Source of the DNA: Nectonema munidae
Lineage: Eukaryota > Nematomorpha > Nectonematoida > Nectonematidae
Direction of reading: 5' to 3'
NCBI GenBank assembly: GCA_030549495.1
Contig: JAUIRK010000924.1
Span: 32,104 to 96,103 of the forward strand
DNA: 64,000 nucleotides
A program made the translations under genes and the position numbers. Positions 44,790 through 57,009 of this stretch are shown piece by piece (positions within the stretch are counted from its first letter, which is position 1; each line of letters begins with the position of its first letter). The notes beneath the pieces were generated by a model. That model was not told the DNA's origin. It saw nothing but the letters and a program-made list of their open reading frames with translations, and made no database searches.

Positions 44790-47700
44790 AAAAATATGTT
44801 CATCAAACACTACTTGCCACCAACGAATCAACAGAACCTACAAGTTAAAACAATCAACTTTCACTTCAAGTCAACATAAAGAAATTTCCCGAAATATTTT
44901 ATCTGTATTCTATACCAATCCTAATCAACTTCTTCCCAAAATGTCAGAGCTTTGTTTGGTAATAGACAAAACAAATTCTGATTTGATTTTTATTACCGAA
45001 GTTCTTCCAAAAAATAAAGGTTCATTTCCGCCAGTCTGCTCCACCTATAATCTGTGCAGTTTTTCAATGGTCAACAATTTTGATAAAGTAACTAACCATG
45101 CTTCTAAAACTAGAGGAATCATTGCTTATTTTAAACCATTTTTAAAAGTCAAAACTGTATCCCCCTTTGTTCCTTCCTACATTGAATATATTACTTTAGA
45201 GATTGAAAATAATGGCAAAAACTTTATCGTTTGCTGCATTTATAGAAGCCCCTCAATCAATATGGCTTGTTCTACTCATGAAATAATTCATCTCTTTTCA
45301 ACCCTCATTGACTCGTTTCCTAAATTTATTATAATTTTCATTGAAGATTTTAACTATCCCTCTATTCCTTGGAACTCCAAAGTTCACAACGCTAGAAAGA
45401 ATTCTTCTGCTATGAAGTTTGTAGAGTACCTAGCTTCAAACAACTTGTTCCAATTAATTCAGGATGCTACTAGATTAGATTATACTGGAAAAGAAAGTAT
45501 TTTAGACCTCTTAATTACGAATTTCCCTTCTGATCTTTCAAATATTTCTATTTTACCAGCATTGGATGGTAGTGATCATTACTGTATTACGTTCGATTTT
45601 TCTTATATTGTCAAAGCTTCATCTTCTATAACCACCAAACTAGATGTTCGCTCGGGAAGATACAATAAAATAAGAGAATATCTGTCCAATGTTAATTGGA
45701 ACCTCTGTAATGAATACTCTTTTTTAGAGTTTTATGATGTTTTCATGAGAGTTATATACGGAGCTATTGCTGAGTTTATACCTTTAATGAAAAAGAAAAC
45801 AAAATATAATCCGTAAATGAACAGATCAACTACATACATATACAAAAGAAAAAAAAACTCTTCAAGAAGTACCTAAAGTTTAAAGACCCTAAAATGTTGT
45901 TACAACTCAAAGAAATATCAAATAAATTAAGAAAAGAAACAAGAAAAGCAAAGCGTTTCTTTGAATGTAACATTTCAAAGAACATAAAAGACAAGTCTAA
46001 AAAGTTTTGGAATTATATAAACGTATTGAAAAAAAGAAGCCATAGTTTAAATACTATAATTGATAAAAATGGAAATCGTGTAAAATCTGATAACATAATT
46101 GCTGAAACATTCAGTAGGTACTTTTCTTCTGTATTTACTAACCCTCAAACCCATCCTCCAAAAATATTACACAAGTATCATCACTACTCACCGATGGAAG
46201 ATGTAGTAGTCAGTGAAAAACTTGTATTTCAGAAACTTAGCTTTCTCGGCGGCGACAAATCACCCGGTATTGATAATTTGCACCCATATATTCTGAAAGA
46301 ACTTTCCCAAGATTTGGCATTTCCTATAACAAAGTTATTCAACCTATCTTTAAAAGAAGGAGTCATACCCAAAACTTGGAAATCTGCATTGGTTGTGCCC
46401 ATGGGCGCCGGCAGATAGAGGCAAGGAGGGGCACCCCCCCCCCCCCCCCCCCCTGGAAATTATAGCAAAACTTTTTAAATTTTGCTATGGAAATATTTTA
46501 CACAATCGTATTCTTTTGTGATGTTTGTTAGCAGCAGTATCTGTCAGCTCAAATGGGACAAGTGCTAAAACATTTTCATGAGATGAAAACATCTTATAAG
46601 ATATTAAGGAAGCGTTGGGATCAAGTATTTGAAGCCTAATCTCTGTGTTCAAAAAGATAATCTTGTTAATCTTTTTATTTATTAAAAAATTTTTAATTCT
46701 TATGTTTCTGTTTATTCCAGCTATGTTATGTCTCTCCTTTATTTTTCCTTGTATAAAATTAATTAATGGCAGTATATAATTGAAAAGTTGCCGCGAAACA
46801 ATTGTCTTAATAAATGTATTCTTCACCTTCTTTCCCTTTCAATTTTTTACTTGTTTTATATCGTTGGCGGCCCAAATCCTAATTAAATCTACAAGCTGTG
46901 TCAATTCCAACCAATCAACCAAGCTTTTTTATTCCTCCTTTGTCAAGTTTTAAAATGGAGAGTTTCACGTTCTAAACAGAATCTTTTCTTCAAAGATTAG
47001 TTTTACTTTTTAATCTATACATTAACTGAAATATTTTTTCTTTATTTCTTTCATTTGTAGTTTAATTTCGATTTTAGTTTTTTTAAAATTTATTATTTTA
47101 GATCTATGTAGTTTCCAATTTAAGTTTTAGATATAAATGGATATCAGAAACTATTTGAATTGCAAACGCAATATCCCGTGAATCTTTTCTTGATGTAGTT
47201 AATCAGATAGTAGAAATATACAAAATAGAAAATTTAGAAGCAGAGTCCTAAGCTGGTTTGATTAATGGTTGATTTCAACTGAGAAAAAAGCAAAAAAAGA
47301 GTTTGTCGAGCTATTGAATGAAACATTGTTTTATCCAGCTATTAGAAAAGCCGTATTAATTCTTCTTACTTTGCCGGTTACTACTTGCAGTATTGAAAGG
47401 TCATTCAGCACCTTGCGTAGAGTGAAAACGTGGTTAAGGTCAACCATGTCTGATGACCGTCTTTGTGGACTATGTATGATAAGTTTTCACAGAAAGAAAA
47501 TAAAGGATAAGAAAGAAATGTTCATGGAGAAAGAAGTAAGCACATTTGGAATTGCAATTTCTTTTTAAATGATTTGAAGTTTTTTGAATATATTTTCTTT
47601 ATTGTAAATAAAATTTTCCATTAATTCTAATATGATTTTTTTTAAATTATGAAATTTTTTGCCCCTCTCTGGAAATTTTTTTAGCGGTGCCTATGGTTGT

Positions 47701-49170
47701 GCCTGTACATAAAAGTTCCGACCCCGAGCTTCCTTCAAACTACAGGCCTATTAGTTTAACTTCCGTCCTGTCAAAAGTGCTTGAATCTATAGTTGCTGAT
47801 AACATTCTTTTTTATTTGGAAGAAAAGAATTTGATTAACACTAACCAACATGGTTTTCTGAAAAAGAAATCTACTGTAACGCAATTATTGGAGTTCCATG
47901 ATGATGTTACTAATCTCCTTGAAAATAATGACACGGTCGATGTTTTATACTTTGACTTTCGATCGACAAGGTTCCGCATAATTATTTACTCAGTAAATTG
48001 AAGGCCTATGACATTAACTCTGAAATTATTAATTGGATTGATAACTTCTTTACCGATAGAACGCAGTTTGTCACCGTGAATGGCCATATATCAAATTCAA
48101 GTAGAGTGACTAGTGGTGTTATCCAAGGTAGGACCACTACTTTTCAACATTTACATAAATGATCTGCATACCCAAGTTCGTTCTCGCTTAAAATTGTTTG
48201 CTGATGATCTTAAAATGTACTCGGAATCAACCAACAAATCTAAACTACAACTTCAAGCCGACCTTTTTACTTTATACCAATGGTGTCACACTTGGGGTAT
48301 GGATTTAAACTTTTCTAAATGTTATCATTTACAAATTGGTTTAAATAATAGCGTCACTTACTACATAGGTGGTTATAATATTAAGCGTACCGCACAAATT
48401 AACGATTTAGGAATTACTATTGATGATGCTCTCAAATTTAAACCTCAATTTTCAAAAATCATCTCGAAAGCTTACTCTATATTTCATTTAGTTCTTCGAT
48501 ATTTATCTTCCTTTGAACCCGAGATAGCTAAACCTATGTATAAAACTTTGATACGACCCATCCTTGAGTACGGTAATGTTATAGCGCAACCTACCTGCAT
48601 AAAAAATATGAAATCTTTGGAGAAAGTACAGCAACATATAACCAAAAGAATGAAAGGCCTCAAAGAACTGCACTATAAAGAACGATTGCAGACTCTGTCC
48701 TTACCACTTCTGTCATACAGATATAAAAGAAACGACATGATAAGAGTATTTAACATCATAAATAAAAACATTCATGTTAATCGTGATATCCTACCCCCAT
48801 TTTCTTCAAGATTTCAAAGAACTCATCAGTACAAATTTATAAAAAGCCGACATAAAAAGCACTTTCGCAAAAACTTCTTTTCTAACAGAATTATCAACGA
48901 CTGGAACAGCCTTTCTGCGTATGTAGTGAACTCTCCTACTTTAAACATCTTCAAGCAACGTCTTGACCACTTCTGGAAAGATAAGATGTATACTCCTTCC
49001 TAGCTTAGCAACTCGGAATATCCTAGTTTTCTTATATTAATCTTTTTTCCATAATTCTCACTTACACTATTCTCGATCAGTTTAGTTATTCTTTTTCTTT
49101 TCCTTAAATTGATGCGATCATTACAGGCAAATTTGCCTTTCTATTCGCTTAATAAGTTATGTTATGTTGA
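44790..49170 (+). mobile_element. CR1/L2-like LINE (non-LTR retrotransposon), split by a hAT
   Basis: ORF2 of a non-LTR retrotransposon. The apurinic-type endonuclease runs from about 44797 to 45816 (DLIFITEVLPKNKG, FIEDFNYPSIPWNSK, LLITNFPSDLSN, GSDHYCI). The reverse transcriptase runs from about 45894 onward (GGDKSPGIDNLHPYILKE, LPSNYRPISLTSVLSKVLES, DVLYFDF, LFNIYINDL, KLFADDLKMY), ending at KDKMYTPS (49003). The 3' UTR has a stem AGGCAAATTTGCCT and an AAGTTATGTTATGTTG tail at about 49152-49167. Frame interruptions lie near 44870, 45816 and 48130 and in the FDF block near 47960. A 1.3-kb hAT interrupts the RT at 46400-47695. It is a dead but relatively well-preserved copy, plus strand, within the long intron inferred for the minus-strand bHLH gene. 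Confidence 0.92.
46400..47695 (+). mobile_element. hAT element inserted in the LINE reverse transcriptase
   Basis: A 1296-bp element beginning CATGGGCGCCGG and ending, reverse-complemented, CATAGGCACCGC. The 8-bp duplication GTTGTGCC is perfect (46392-46399 and 47696-47703). A 20-C tract (46434-46453) lies 34 bp inside the left end. It retains the 3' part of its transposase: IYKIENLEAES (about 47218), then a 99-codon frame at 47269-47568 with LLTLPVTTCSIERSFSTLRR and WLRSTMSDDRL, the hAT dimerisation domain. Reading across the empty site, the LINE gives ALVVP then VHKSSDPELP in a single frame, so the insertion post-dates the LINE. Confidence 0.92.
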
Positions 49171-49184
49171 AAAGAACTCACATA

Positions 49185-49290
49185 TATTTATATATACATC
49201 GTTGATATAATTACTTTTATTTTATCTGCAGTTAAAGGTCATGTTAATTGATAGTTCTTTTAAATTTAAAAAGAGCTCGAAAAATTGTGT
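49185..49290 (+). repeat. Direct repeat flanking the LINE, right copy
   Basis: Partner of 44680-44785: CACATATATTTATATATACA through GATATAATTAC, CAGTTAAAGG and TTTAAATTTAAAAAGAGC to GAAAA. It starts a few bases after the LINE tail. Confidence 0.6.
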
Positions 49291-49380
49291 AAATTTCAAA
49301 GTTTACAGTCACTATGAACAACATAGTAGACAAATATAATATAATTTCAAATATCCGTCTGTCAAATTTTTATTCGAATT

Positions 49381-49525
49381 GTCTGTTCCGTTCTGTTCTG
49401 TTCGGTCAAATGTCCGTTCGGTGAAATGTATGTTTGGCCAAATGTACGGCGGCTAAATGTCCATTCAGTCAGATGTCTGTCGGCCAAATGTCTGTCTCTT
49501 TCGGCCAAATGTCCGAATACCATGT
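49381..49525. repeat. Dispersed 'AAATGTCCG' repeat, copy 2
   Basis: Short quasi-tandem units (GTTCGGTCAAATGTCCG, TTTGGCCAAATGTACGG, GTCGGCCAAATGTCTG) end CCGAATACC. It is the same family as 4259-4350, in the same orientation. No coding content. Confidence 0.6.
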
Positions 49526-50024
49526 ATCTAATAATATCGTTCTATAAAAGCGGAGACAACGTTGTAATCATTTTTTTATAAGAAAATGCGCTTTCGCTTT
49601 GATTGTAAAAAAAATAAGGAGACATTTGTGAAAAAAATGTGTGTTTATTGTTTGTTAATCATTAAATTTCTAATAATTGGTGTCATATCTTATTGAAGGA
49701 CAAGTGGGTATAAGTGTTTTTAGCGATTTTGTTATCAATGACTATAATTGTCATCTTATAAGTATTGTGAAATTTTTTTGAAAAATAATTTTTCCCAATA
49801 ATCTAAATTTTTGATATTGGTGGCTTCGCCAAAGATTGATGATATATTCACAATTGTAAAAAAAAATTTCAAAATGATTTAAAAAACTAAAAATTAAGCT
49901 TGCTTGTACATACACCACAGTCCCCGATCAAGGCACTAATGGCAGCAGAAGGTTGAAAGATGGGGTGTCAGTTGACTTTTCTACTGGTACGAGTAATCAC
50001 TAGCAAAGTATCGTCAACTTTTAC
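49526..50024. other. Intronic/intergenic, no feature seen
   Basis: AT-rich sequence between the repeat above and the Orange exon of the bHLH gene. Confidence 0.5.
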
Positions 50025-52763
50025 CTGTAAAAAGTCAAGTAGCTTGTACCTAAGTGTGTGAATCGGATCATTGCTTTTGTATAGAGAGAAAAATGTGAAA
50101 ACTTGAGCTAAGCACTTTCGATAGCCTTGCAAGAAGGAGTTATTTTGCGAAGCTGAGCATGGCTCAGAAGGGGGAGCGTAGGCTGTAGTGCATTGGACTT
50201 CGCCACTCTTAAGCTCTGAAATAAATACAACTGCCAATTGAGATATCGTTATCCCGCCAATGAAAGTTTGTTTTCGATGGCCAACCATACAAATGGGTAA
50301 ATGCTTTATAGTCTTCCAATTTCTTTTCTAATTTATGTGTCCAGACTGAAAAAAGGAAGACGTTAACGAGACATGGGCAACCTATGGCCTGTGTTACAAA
50401 TTCGATTAAAAAAATGTGCTCTGAAGAAGACTGAAAATGAGTTGTTTCAAAAAATCTTAAAGTATCCAAAAGCGCATTAATAACTAATGGCTCTTTCTAC
50501 CAAACTTTTAATAAGAGAGAACACTTTGTAAATCCTAAAATATTAACGAAGACCTTGCTTATTTTGTAGAGTAAATAATAACATATAATCTATACAACAT
50601 TTTAAAAATACATCAATTTCTTCATTAAAATTTTGAAAAAAGTTGTTAAGACTTTGTTTGTAGATTTTACAATAAATAAATACGCAATAAATATTTCAAT
50701 GTTTTACCCTTTCAAGTTTTCTCATAAACACCTATAAACTTTTTGTGGAACACCAGTGTTCCAGGAAACATAGTAATTAAGCCTACATTTAAAATAATAA
50801 CATTAGATAGATATTAATTTTTGAATTAAATAACACTGACCAAAAAAACTTTATTTAGATGTGTAATTGTAACTATATAAATATTTAACCGAAGTTTCCA
50901 AAAATTTAATATTACAGTGGTAAATCTTTAGCTTACCGAATCTTTACGTCATCCATTTCATTACATTCTTTTCAATATAAAAATGGTTTTCGCACAAGGA
51001 CAGGATACCCCATATCTATATTCACTTCTATGTTTGGTTAGGACCGTAACCGTCAAATTAATTATTCCCGCTGCTAACTAATTTATAGTTTTACTACTTT
51101 TCCTATTAAAATAGGAATTTTATTATATACAAAATATAGAGTCATATTTTCAGTAACTATATAAAAATTAAAATTTGTATAAATGGTAGCACACAAAATT
51201 AGTCTATCGACATAATTGCAATGACTAATTTTCTTCAGCTTGAGGCTGTGACAAAATATTGACCAAAATCAATAAAAAATGAAGGGAAAATTAGTTGGAG
51301 TTTAGTCAGTTAGAGAACAATAGCTTTTAGTTAGTCCGTTAGCTGGTTGGTTATGTAAAAAGATAAGTTGAGAGAGTTGCATTTTCAATTCTTTTTTCTT
51401 CCTCGATCTCTCACACCCCACAGTTCGTCATTATGTCTGTGGACTATTTCAGTGATACAATAATAAAGGGTATTTAATCTCTAAATAATGTAAAATAACA
51501 TACGAGGGTATACATTTTAAGCCATAAAGAAAGTGAGACCTTTTGAAGATTGCAAGCTCTTCAAGTGTTCAATCGTGAGTTGCAATACTTCAACCTTTTC
51601 CAACTTAGCAATGCCCTGCTTTTGAATTGTCGCTGGAACCAGCCGCTTTAACTGAAGCAAACATTCATTTATTTTCTCTCTCCTCCTCTTTTCTATTATC
51701 TAAATACAAAGACACAGCTAAAGTAACGTTATCAGCATTTAAGTGTATCAAAAACTGAGCCAATCTAAATTCTTTACAAACTCCCACCAAAGAGTTTACA
51801 CCTTGAACTTTTGTTTGATTACATTTTAATTAAAGTACTACTAACTTGTACCTATATGGAAAGATAATAACATTTACATTGAATTTTCGTCATCCTTATC
51901 GCTTTCGTCAAATACGATAACGAAGTTTCCAATTTTTGAGACTAAGGATAAAGATAACGACAAACATTTTTAGGTCTGCGATTGTCCTGATTTCGTTAAC
52001 TTTTTGTTATATATATTTTCACATCCAGTGTTATAAAAGGGCATAAAATCAAAGCGCGATTATATTTATTCATGAGTTCTATACTTCTGCAATAATTATC
52101 AACTTTTTCATGTTTTTTAATTCCAAATAAATCAAGCTTTCATAATTTAAAGTCTAGGTTATAGAAATCTAATATCTTCAGCGCAGAAATCCTGCAAAGA
52201 CTTAGAAATCGACTTAGGGACCAATCTAGAAATACTTTTTTGTGTTTAAAAATTTTCCCAAAAATAGAATTTTCAAAAACACAAGTATAGTTAAACATTG
52301 TCGTCAACATTTCCCAATACCTTTCTATTTTTTAGCTAAATTGGTAACTCGATTTTCAACACCTAGATCTAATTCAGATAATAATAATTTTGCAAAAAAA
52401 TTCTTTTATATTTGAGTATTTATAAAGAATTTTAATATTTGTTTAAAATTTTAGGAATTCTTTTTATTTATGTCTTAACTTTCTGTTAAAAATTTTTTTA
52501 ATTTTGAAATAAAAAAAATAAATTTAGAGGCTTTTTTGTTATTTTAATTTTTCATTTGAACCTATTTCAGTAAATTATATGTGATATTTCAAAATTACAA
52601 ATTTTTGAACATAATTTTGTATTTGCATTTTAATACTTTTTTTGTTATTTTCTAAAAATAATTCAATATTCACGATGATTATTGGAACTTGGTAAATAAA
52701 AATAAATTTCTCAATTTGAATTCAATTGCTTCTACTTACCTCTGCGGATCTCCTTTTTGTCAT
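50025..52763 (-). CDS. bHLH-Orange transcriptional repressor, HEY/HELT-like (exons 1-3)
   Basis: Nuclear DNA-binding repressor of the Hairy/E(spl)-related class. Exon 1 (52763-52740) is only MTKRRSAE, preceded by TTTAAA and followed by a consensus donor GTAAGTAG, phase 0. Exon 2 (51699-51540), after acceptor TGTATTTAG, begins exactly at IIEKRRREKINECLLQLKRL and continues VPATIQKQGIAKLEKVEVLQ and LTIEHLKSLQSSK; an intron just before IIEKRRR is also found in vertebrate HEY genes. The donor is GTCTCA (weak), phase 1. Exon 3 (50215-50025), after TATTTATTTCAG, carries the Orange domain: NNSFLQGYRKCLAQVFTFFS, then NDPIHTLRYKLLDFLQ, ending at donor CAG/GTAAAA in phase 0. The basic region has neither the HES proline nor the HEY glycine (AEIIEKRRR), as in HELT. 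An upstream acceptor near 50353 is an alternative boundary. The C-terminus is probably at 42150-41410. Confidence 0.82.
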
Positions 52764-53242
52764 TTTAACATGAATAAATCGAAACTAAGATCGGGCCCTA
52801 AAAATTTAAATCTTGAAAAATGTCTACCAATAGTTTTATCAAGATCTTAGAACACCTAACCTCAGAAATAAAAATGATCACTTGATGACCATAGTGGTCG
52901 AAAATTTACCTTTATTAGGGTTTTTGTTCCTTTTTTTCATGAAATGTGTTGAAATAAAATTTCTAATTTATGTATTGCAAGCAACTCCTTTATCTGGACC
53001 AGGCCACATGTTGCTTAAGGTGGTCGCTTTGCATCATTTTTTATTAAATTATAAAAATTTTATATTTATAATAAATTATAGTTTTTATAAATTGTATTAT
53101 AAATATTTAAATTAACTCAAAATGAGTCTTATTGTCTGGCAAAGGGAGACTTAAAGGTGATGTTTACAATTTCAAAAATTTAGAAAGAGATCAATATGCG
53201 TATGAAAGCAAGTTTTTGAAATTTATTTATTTATATATGTAA
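52764..53242. other. Upstream of the bHLH gene; dispersed repeat copy
   Basis: Expected to hold the promoter and 5' UTR of the bHLH gene. At 52863-52945 lies the second copy of the repeat also seen at 28761-28850 (TGATGACCATAGTGGTCG, then GTTCCTTTTTTTCATGAA). No promoter element is clear. Confidence 0.5.
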
Positions 53243-53335
53243 AATAACATAACATAACTTTACAAGGATCCAACCAATTAGGTTATTTCACGCCAATATG
53301 TACAAATAAAATAATTGGGATTCAAGCAGGGCCTC
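53243..53335 (-). repeat. LINE 3' tail fragment
   Basis: On the minus strand a small stem (AACCTAATTGGTT) is followed by GTAAAGTTATGTTATGTTA, the same stem-plus-(TTATG)n layout that ends the LINEs at 49170 and 35330. It probably marks a severely 5'-truncated LINE. Confidence 0.5.
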
Positions 53336-53699
53336 CAATACAAATTTTTTTAGTCGGAACATGCAAAATTATTTTAAGATAAAAATTGAGGTTGATTAAA
53401 GTGCATCAAATTTAAACAAGAAATGCTCTTTTATTAATTACATGAATCATAGTTTGTAAAAACATATAGGTATTTGAGTAATGTGAAAATATTACCATTT
53501 TTAACATGACTTAATAATGCTCATAGTAAAATCTTATCAAGAATGAAATTATAAGAAAAACATTTAACTATTATATAAATCCTTTTCTGGCTTTTTTACT
53601 TGAAAAGTTTCTAATAGGTTTTAGCTTTGGTTTTTCAAAATTTGCCTTGTGTACAACTGGAAAATGTAAGGGATATTGATGAGTTAAATTTGTTGGTTT

Positions 53700-55402
53700 T
53701 TTCTAGCTCACTTTCACAATCACACATTGTGGGATATTTCTACATAATGTCAACATTTTTATCAACCTCTTAACAACATTAAATCTTACAGTTAATCCAG
53801 CAACAACATTGTCAATCAAAGCATAAAACACAGTTTTTTTAAAATAAGCTTCTTCTGGAAAATCATCGGTGTCATTCATTTCTGGCATATTGGCTTGATG
53901 TGTAATTGTGTAATCATGCATCCTTCTTCTCCGATTTACATATTCACGTCCTTGGCAGAATTTAATTTTCATCTCAAGATTTAATGCAACCTCTTGCCTT
54001 CATTCCAGAATCCTCTGCAATTACTTCGTAGCCTAACTAAATCTCCAAGAAGAGTTTTAATATTAGACACTTCTACATCCAATGTGGCATCTATAGCTTG
54101 AATTACCTTGTTGCATATATCTATTGCAGCCAAAATTTTATACCAAACTGTTGACATTAGCACACAAATAAAACTTTTTAGGTATGTTAATACTCCCTTT
54201 GTTTCATTTTTTGTTTTTGCTGTTAGGATAATAAAATGTTTCTATATAAAATAAAATGAAACTTAGGGTTGCTCAACCCTTAAAATAAAAAAAATAAAAA
54301 AAAAAATGAGCAAGCCTTGGCCAACTGCCAAGGGTTTGGGATCCTCTAACAAGTAACTACGTGTTCAAATAAGTGATAAAAACACACAAAAAATGTAAGA
54401 ATGCAATAAAGAAAAATTTGTATTAATATTCATCATGGTGGGTGGTGTGGGTGAAAAAAGTGAGTGATAGGGACACTGTGCATGTGCTTATATACTGTAT
54501 GTTGGTGTCCCGCTGTCCCTAGATGGTTTGTCTGCGGGGTTGAGGTCTGTGGGGATGTAAAAGGATCTATATTTAAGTGAAGCTACTTCCAACTTCGCGA
54601 TCCGAGAGCATTTGATCATAAGTCCGTTAAGGTTGGAGCATATTGATCCTCCATTTTTGATGATGTTGAGAGCTACCAAGGAGTCACTGTAGATGACTGC
54701 ATCTGGGAAGAGGATCCACCAAATGCCAAACCACGTTCTCCCAGAAAAGGAACAACATCAATTATAGGTTTTAATATATTGCACCATTTCACTGCTTCAG
54801 CTTGGTAATTTGCTTTTAATAAAGTATCAACCCTTTTTTAGATAAAAGACGTCTTCCAAGCTCTCTCCAAGCTATGTAACATTCCTTATGGTTCTTGCTC
54901 TTTTTATCCTCTCTGACTCTAACAATTAGCTTTCGCCACGTTGTACTAGATGTCCAAACTTCAGGAGATGCTAGTGCAGACTTTGAAAATGAAAAATTAG
55001 TGGTGTGCCAAAACAGTCGACATGGTAAACAGTATAATGCTTGTTTCACTTAACTCCAAACAATAAACTCTCCTTTGTTCATTTATCCATTAGTACCACG
55101 GAATTTCAAAGTAATTTCTAGAAAACAGTGTTGATCCAAATCATTTGGAAATTGTTTAGGAAGTGGGATATGACCAATTGTATATATTTTTCTATTTTTG
55201 CTTGAGTAGGAACTTCATCCGTTTTTGAACCAAACATCTTTCTAATATTGATAGAGAAGCATAAAGATCCACACTTTCTGCTTATGATGCAAAAAATAAT
55301 TAGGATAGATTTATAGATTTCAACGCTATATAACTTTTCCTTGGCTTCAATATATTCAATCGAAGAAAAATATGTTTTTGGTTTAACTTTTAGCATTTTC
55401 AT
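53700..55402 (-). pseudogene. hAT relic, ZMYM1-like (DUF4371/hAT), with a retroelement insert
   Basis: Minus-strand blocks in order are GSKTDEVPTQAKIEKYIQL (about 55235-55180), QALYCLPCRLFWHTTNFSFS then KSALASPEVWTSSTTWRKLI (about 55045-54930, a TTF-type zinc-binding segment), CYIAWRELGRRLLS (about 54885-54840), FLGERGLAFGGSSSQ (about 54750-54706), then after a gap LMSTVWYKILAAIDICNKVI then QAIDATLDVEVSNIKTLL (about 54160-54055) and FYALIDNVVAGLTVRFNVVK (about 53830-53770). They match ZMYM1-like hAT proteins with the middle lost or replaced by the insert. Frameshifts and stops are present throughout. Confidence 0.75.
54470..54705 (-). mobile_element. Fossil retroelement fragment (RNase H / connection region)
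   Basis: A short piece inserted into the hAT relic above. It has an RNase H-like SDSLVALNIIK block and, further on, FYIPTDLNPADKPSR, the linker motif typical of LTR, BEL/Pao or DIRS-type retroelements; the exact group is unresolved. Only this small internal piece survives, with no terminal repeats seen. It is an old, incomplete fossil. Confidence 0.55.
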
Positions 55403-56682
<1,280 letters not shown>

Positions 56683-56920
56683 CAGAGCCGGATTAACCAT
56701 TAGGCAAACTAGGCATATGCCTTGAGGAAATCACAGGCCACTTTTTCTCTGGATCAGTTATGTGGAAAAAATTAATTTTTTTCATTTTGTTTTTAGTCAG
56801 TTCAGAAAATTTAAATAAGAAAATTGAATTAAAAAAAATAATTCATTTTAATTTATTATATTTTATTTATATTTAAATTTCTTTGATAAACTTATCTTTA
56901 AATAAAATGGCGCGGCCCTG
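56683..56920. repeat. hAT end(s), possibly a short MITE
   Basis: CAGAGCCGGATTAACCATTA then GGCAAACTAGGC at 56683 is a well-known style of hAT terminus. At 56909-56920 GGCGCGGCCCTG could be a partner end (reverse complement CAGGGCCGCGCC), but only the first eight bases agree (one mismatch) and no 8-bp duplication is visible. The left end may instead belong to the hAT relic that follows. Confidence 0.45.
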
Positions 56921-57009
56921 TTTTTTATTTTTATAATTAAGTAAGTGGTAAATCGTTTTCATTTTTAAAAACATTTGATATATTGAGTTTTTTATTTTTT
57001 TTCAGAAAT

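Noticed and set aside
50209-50469. 86-codon minus-strand frame overlapping the Orange exon
   Set aside because: It is a different frame from the Orange domain and ends in a stop just past the Orange acceptor. I kept only the note that an upstream acceptor near 50353 exists.
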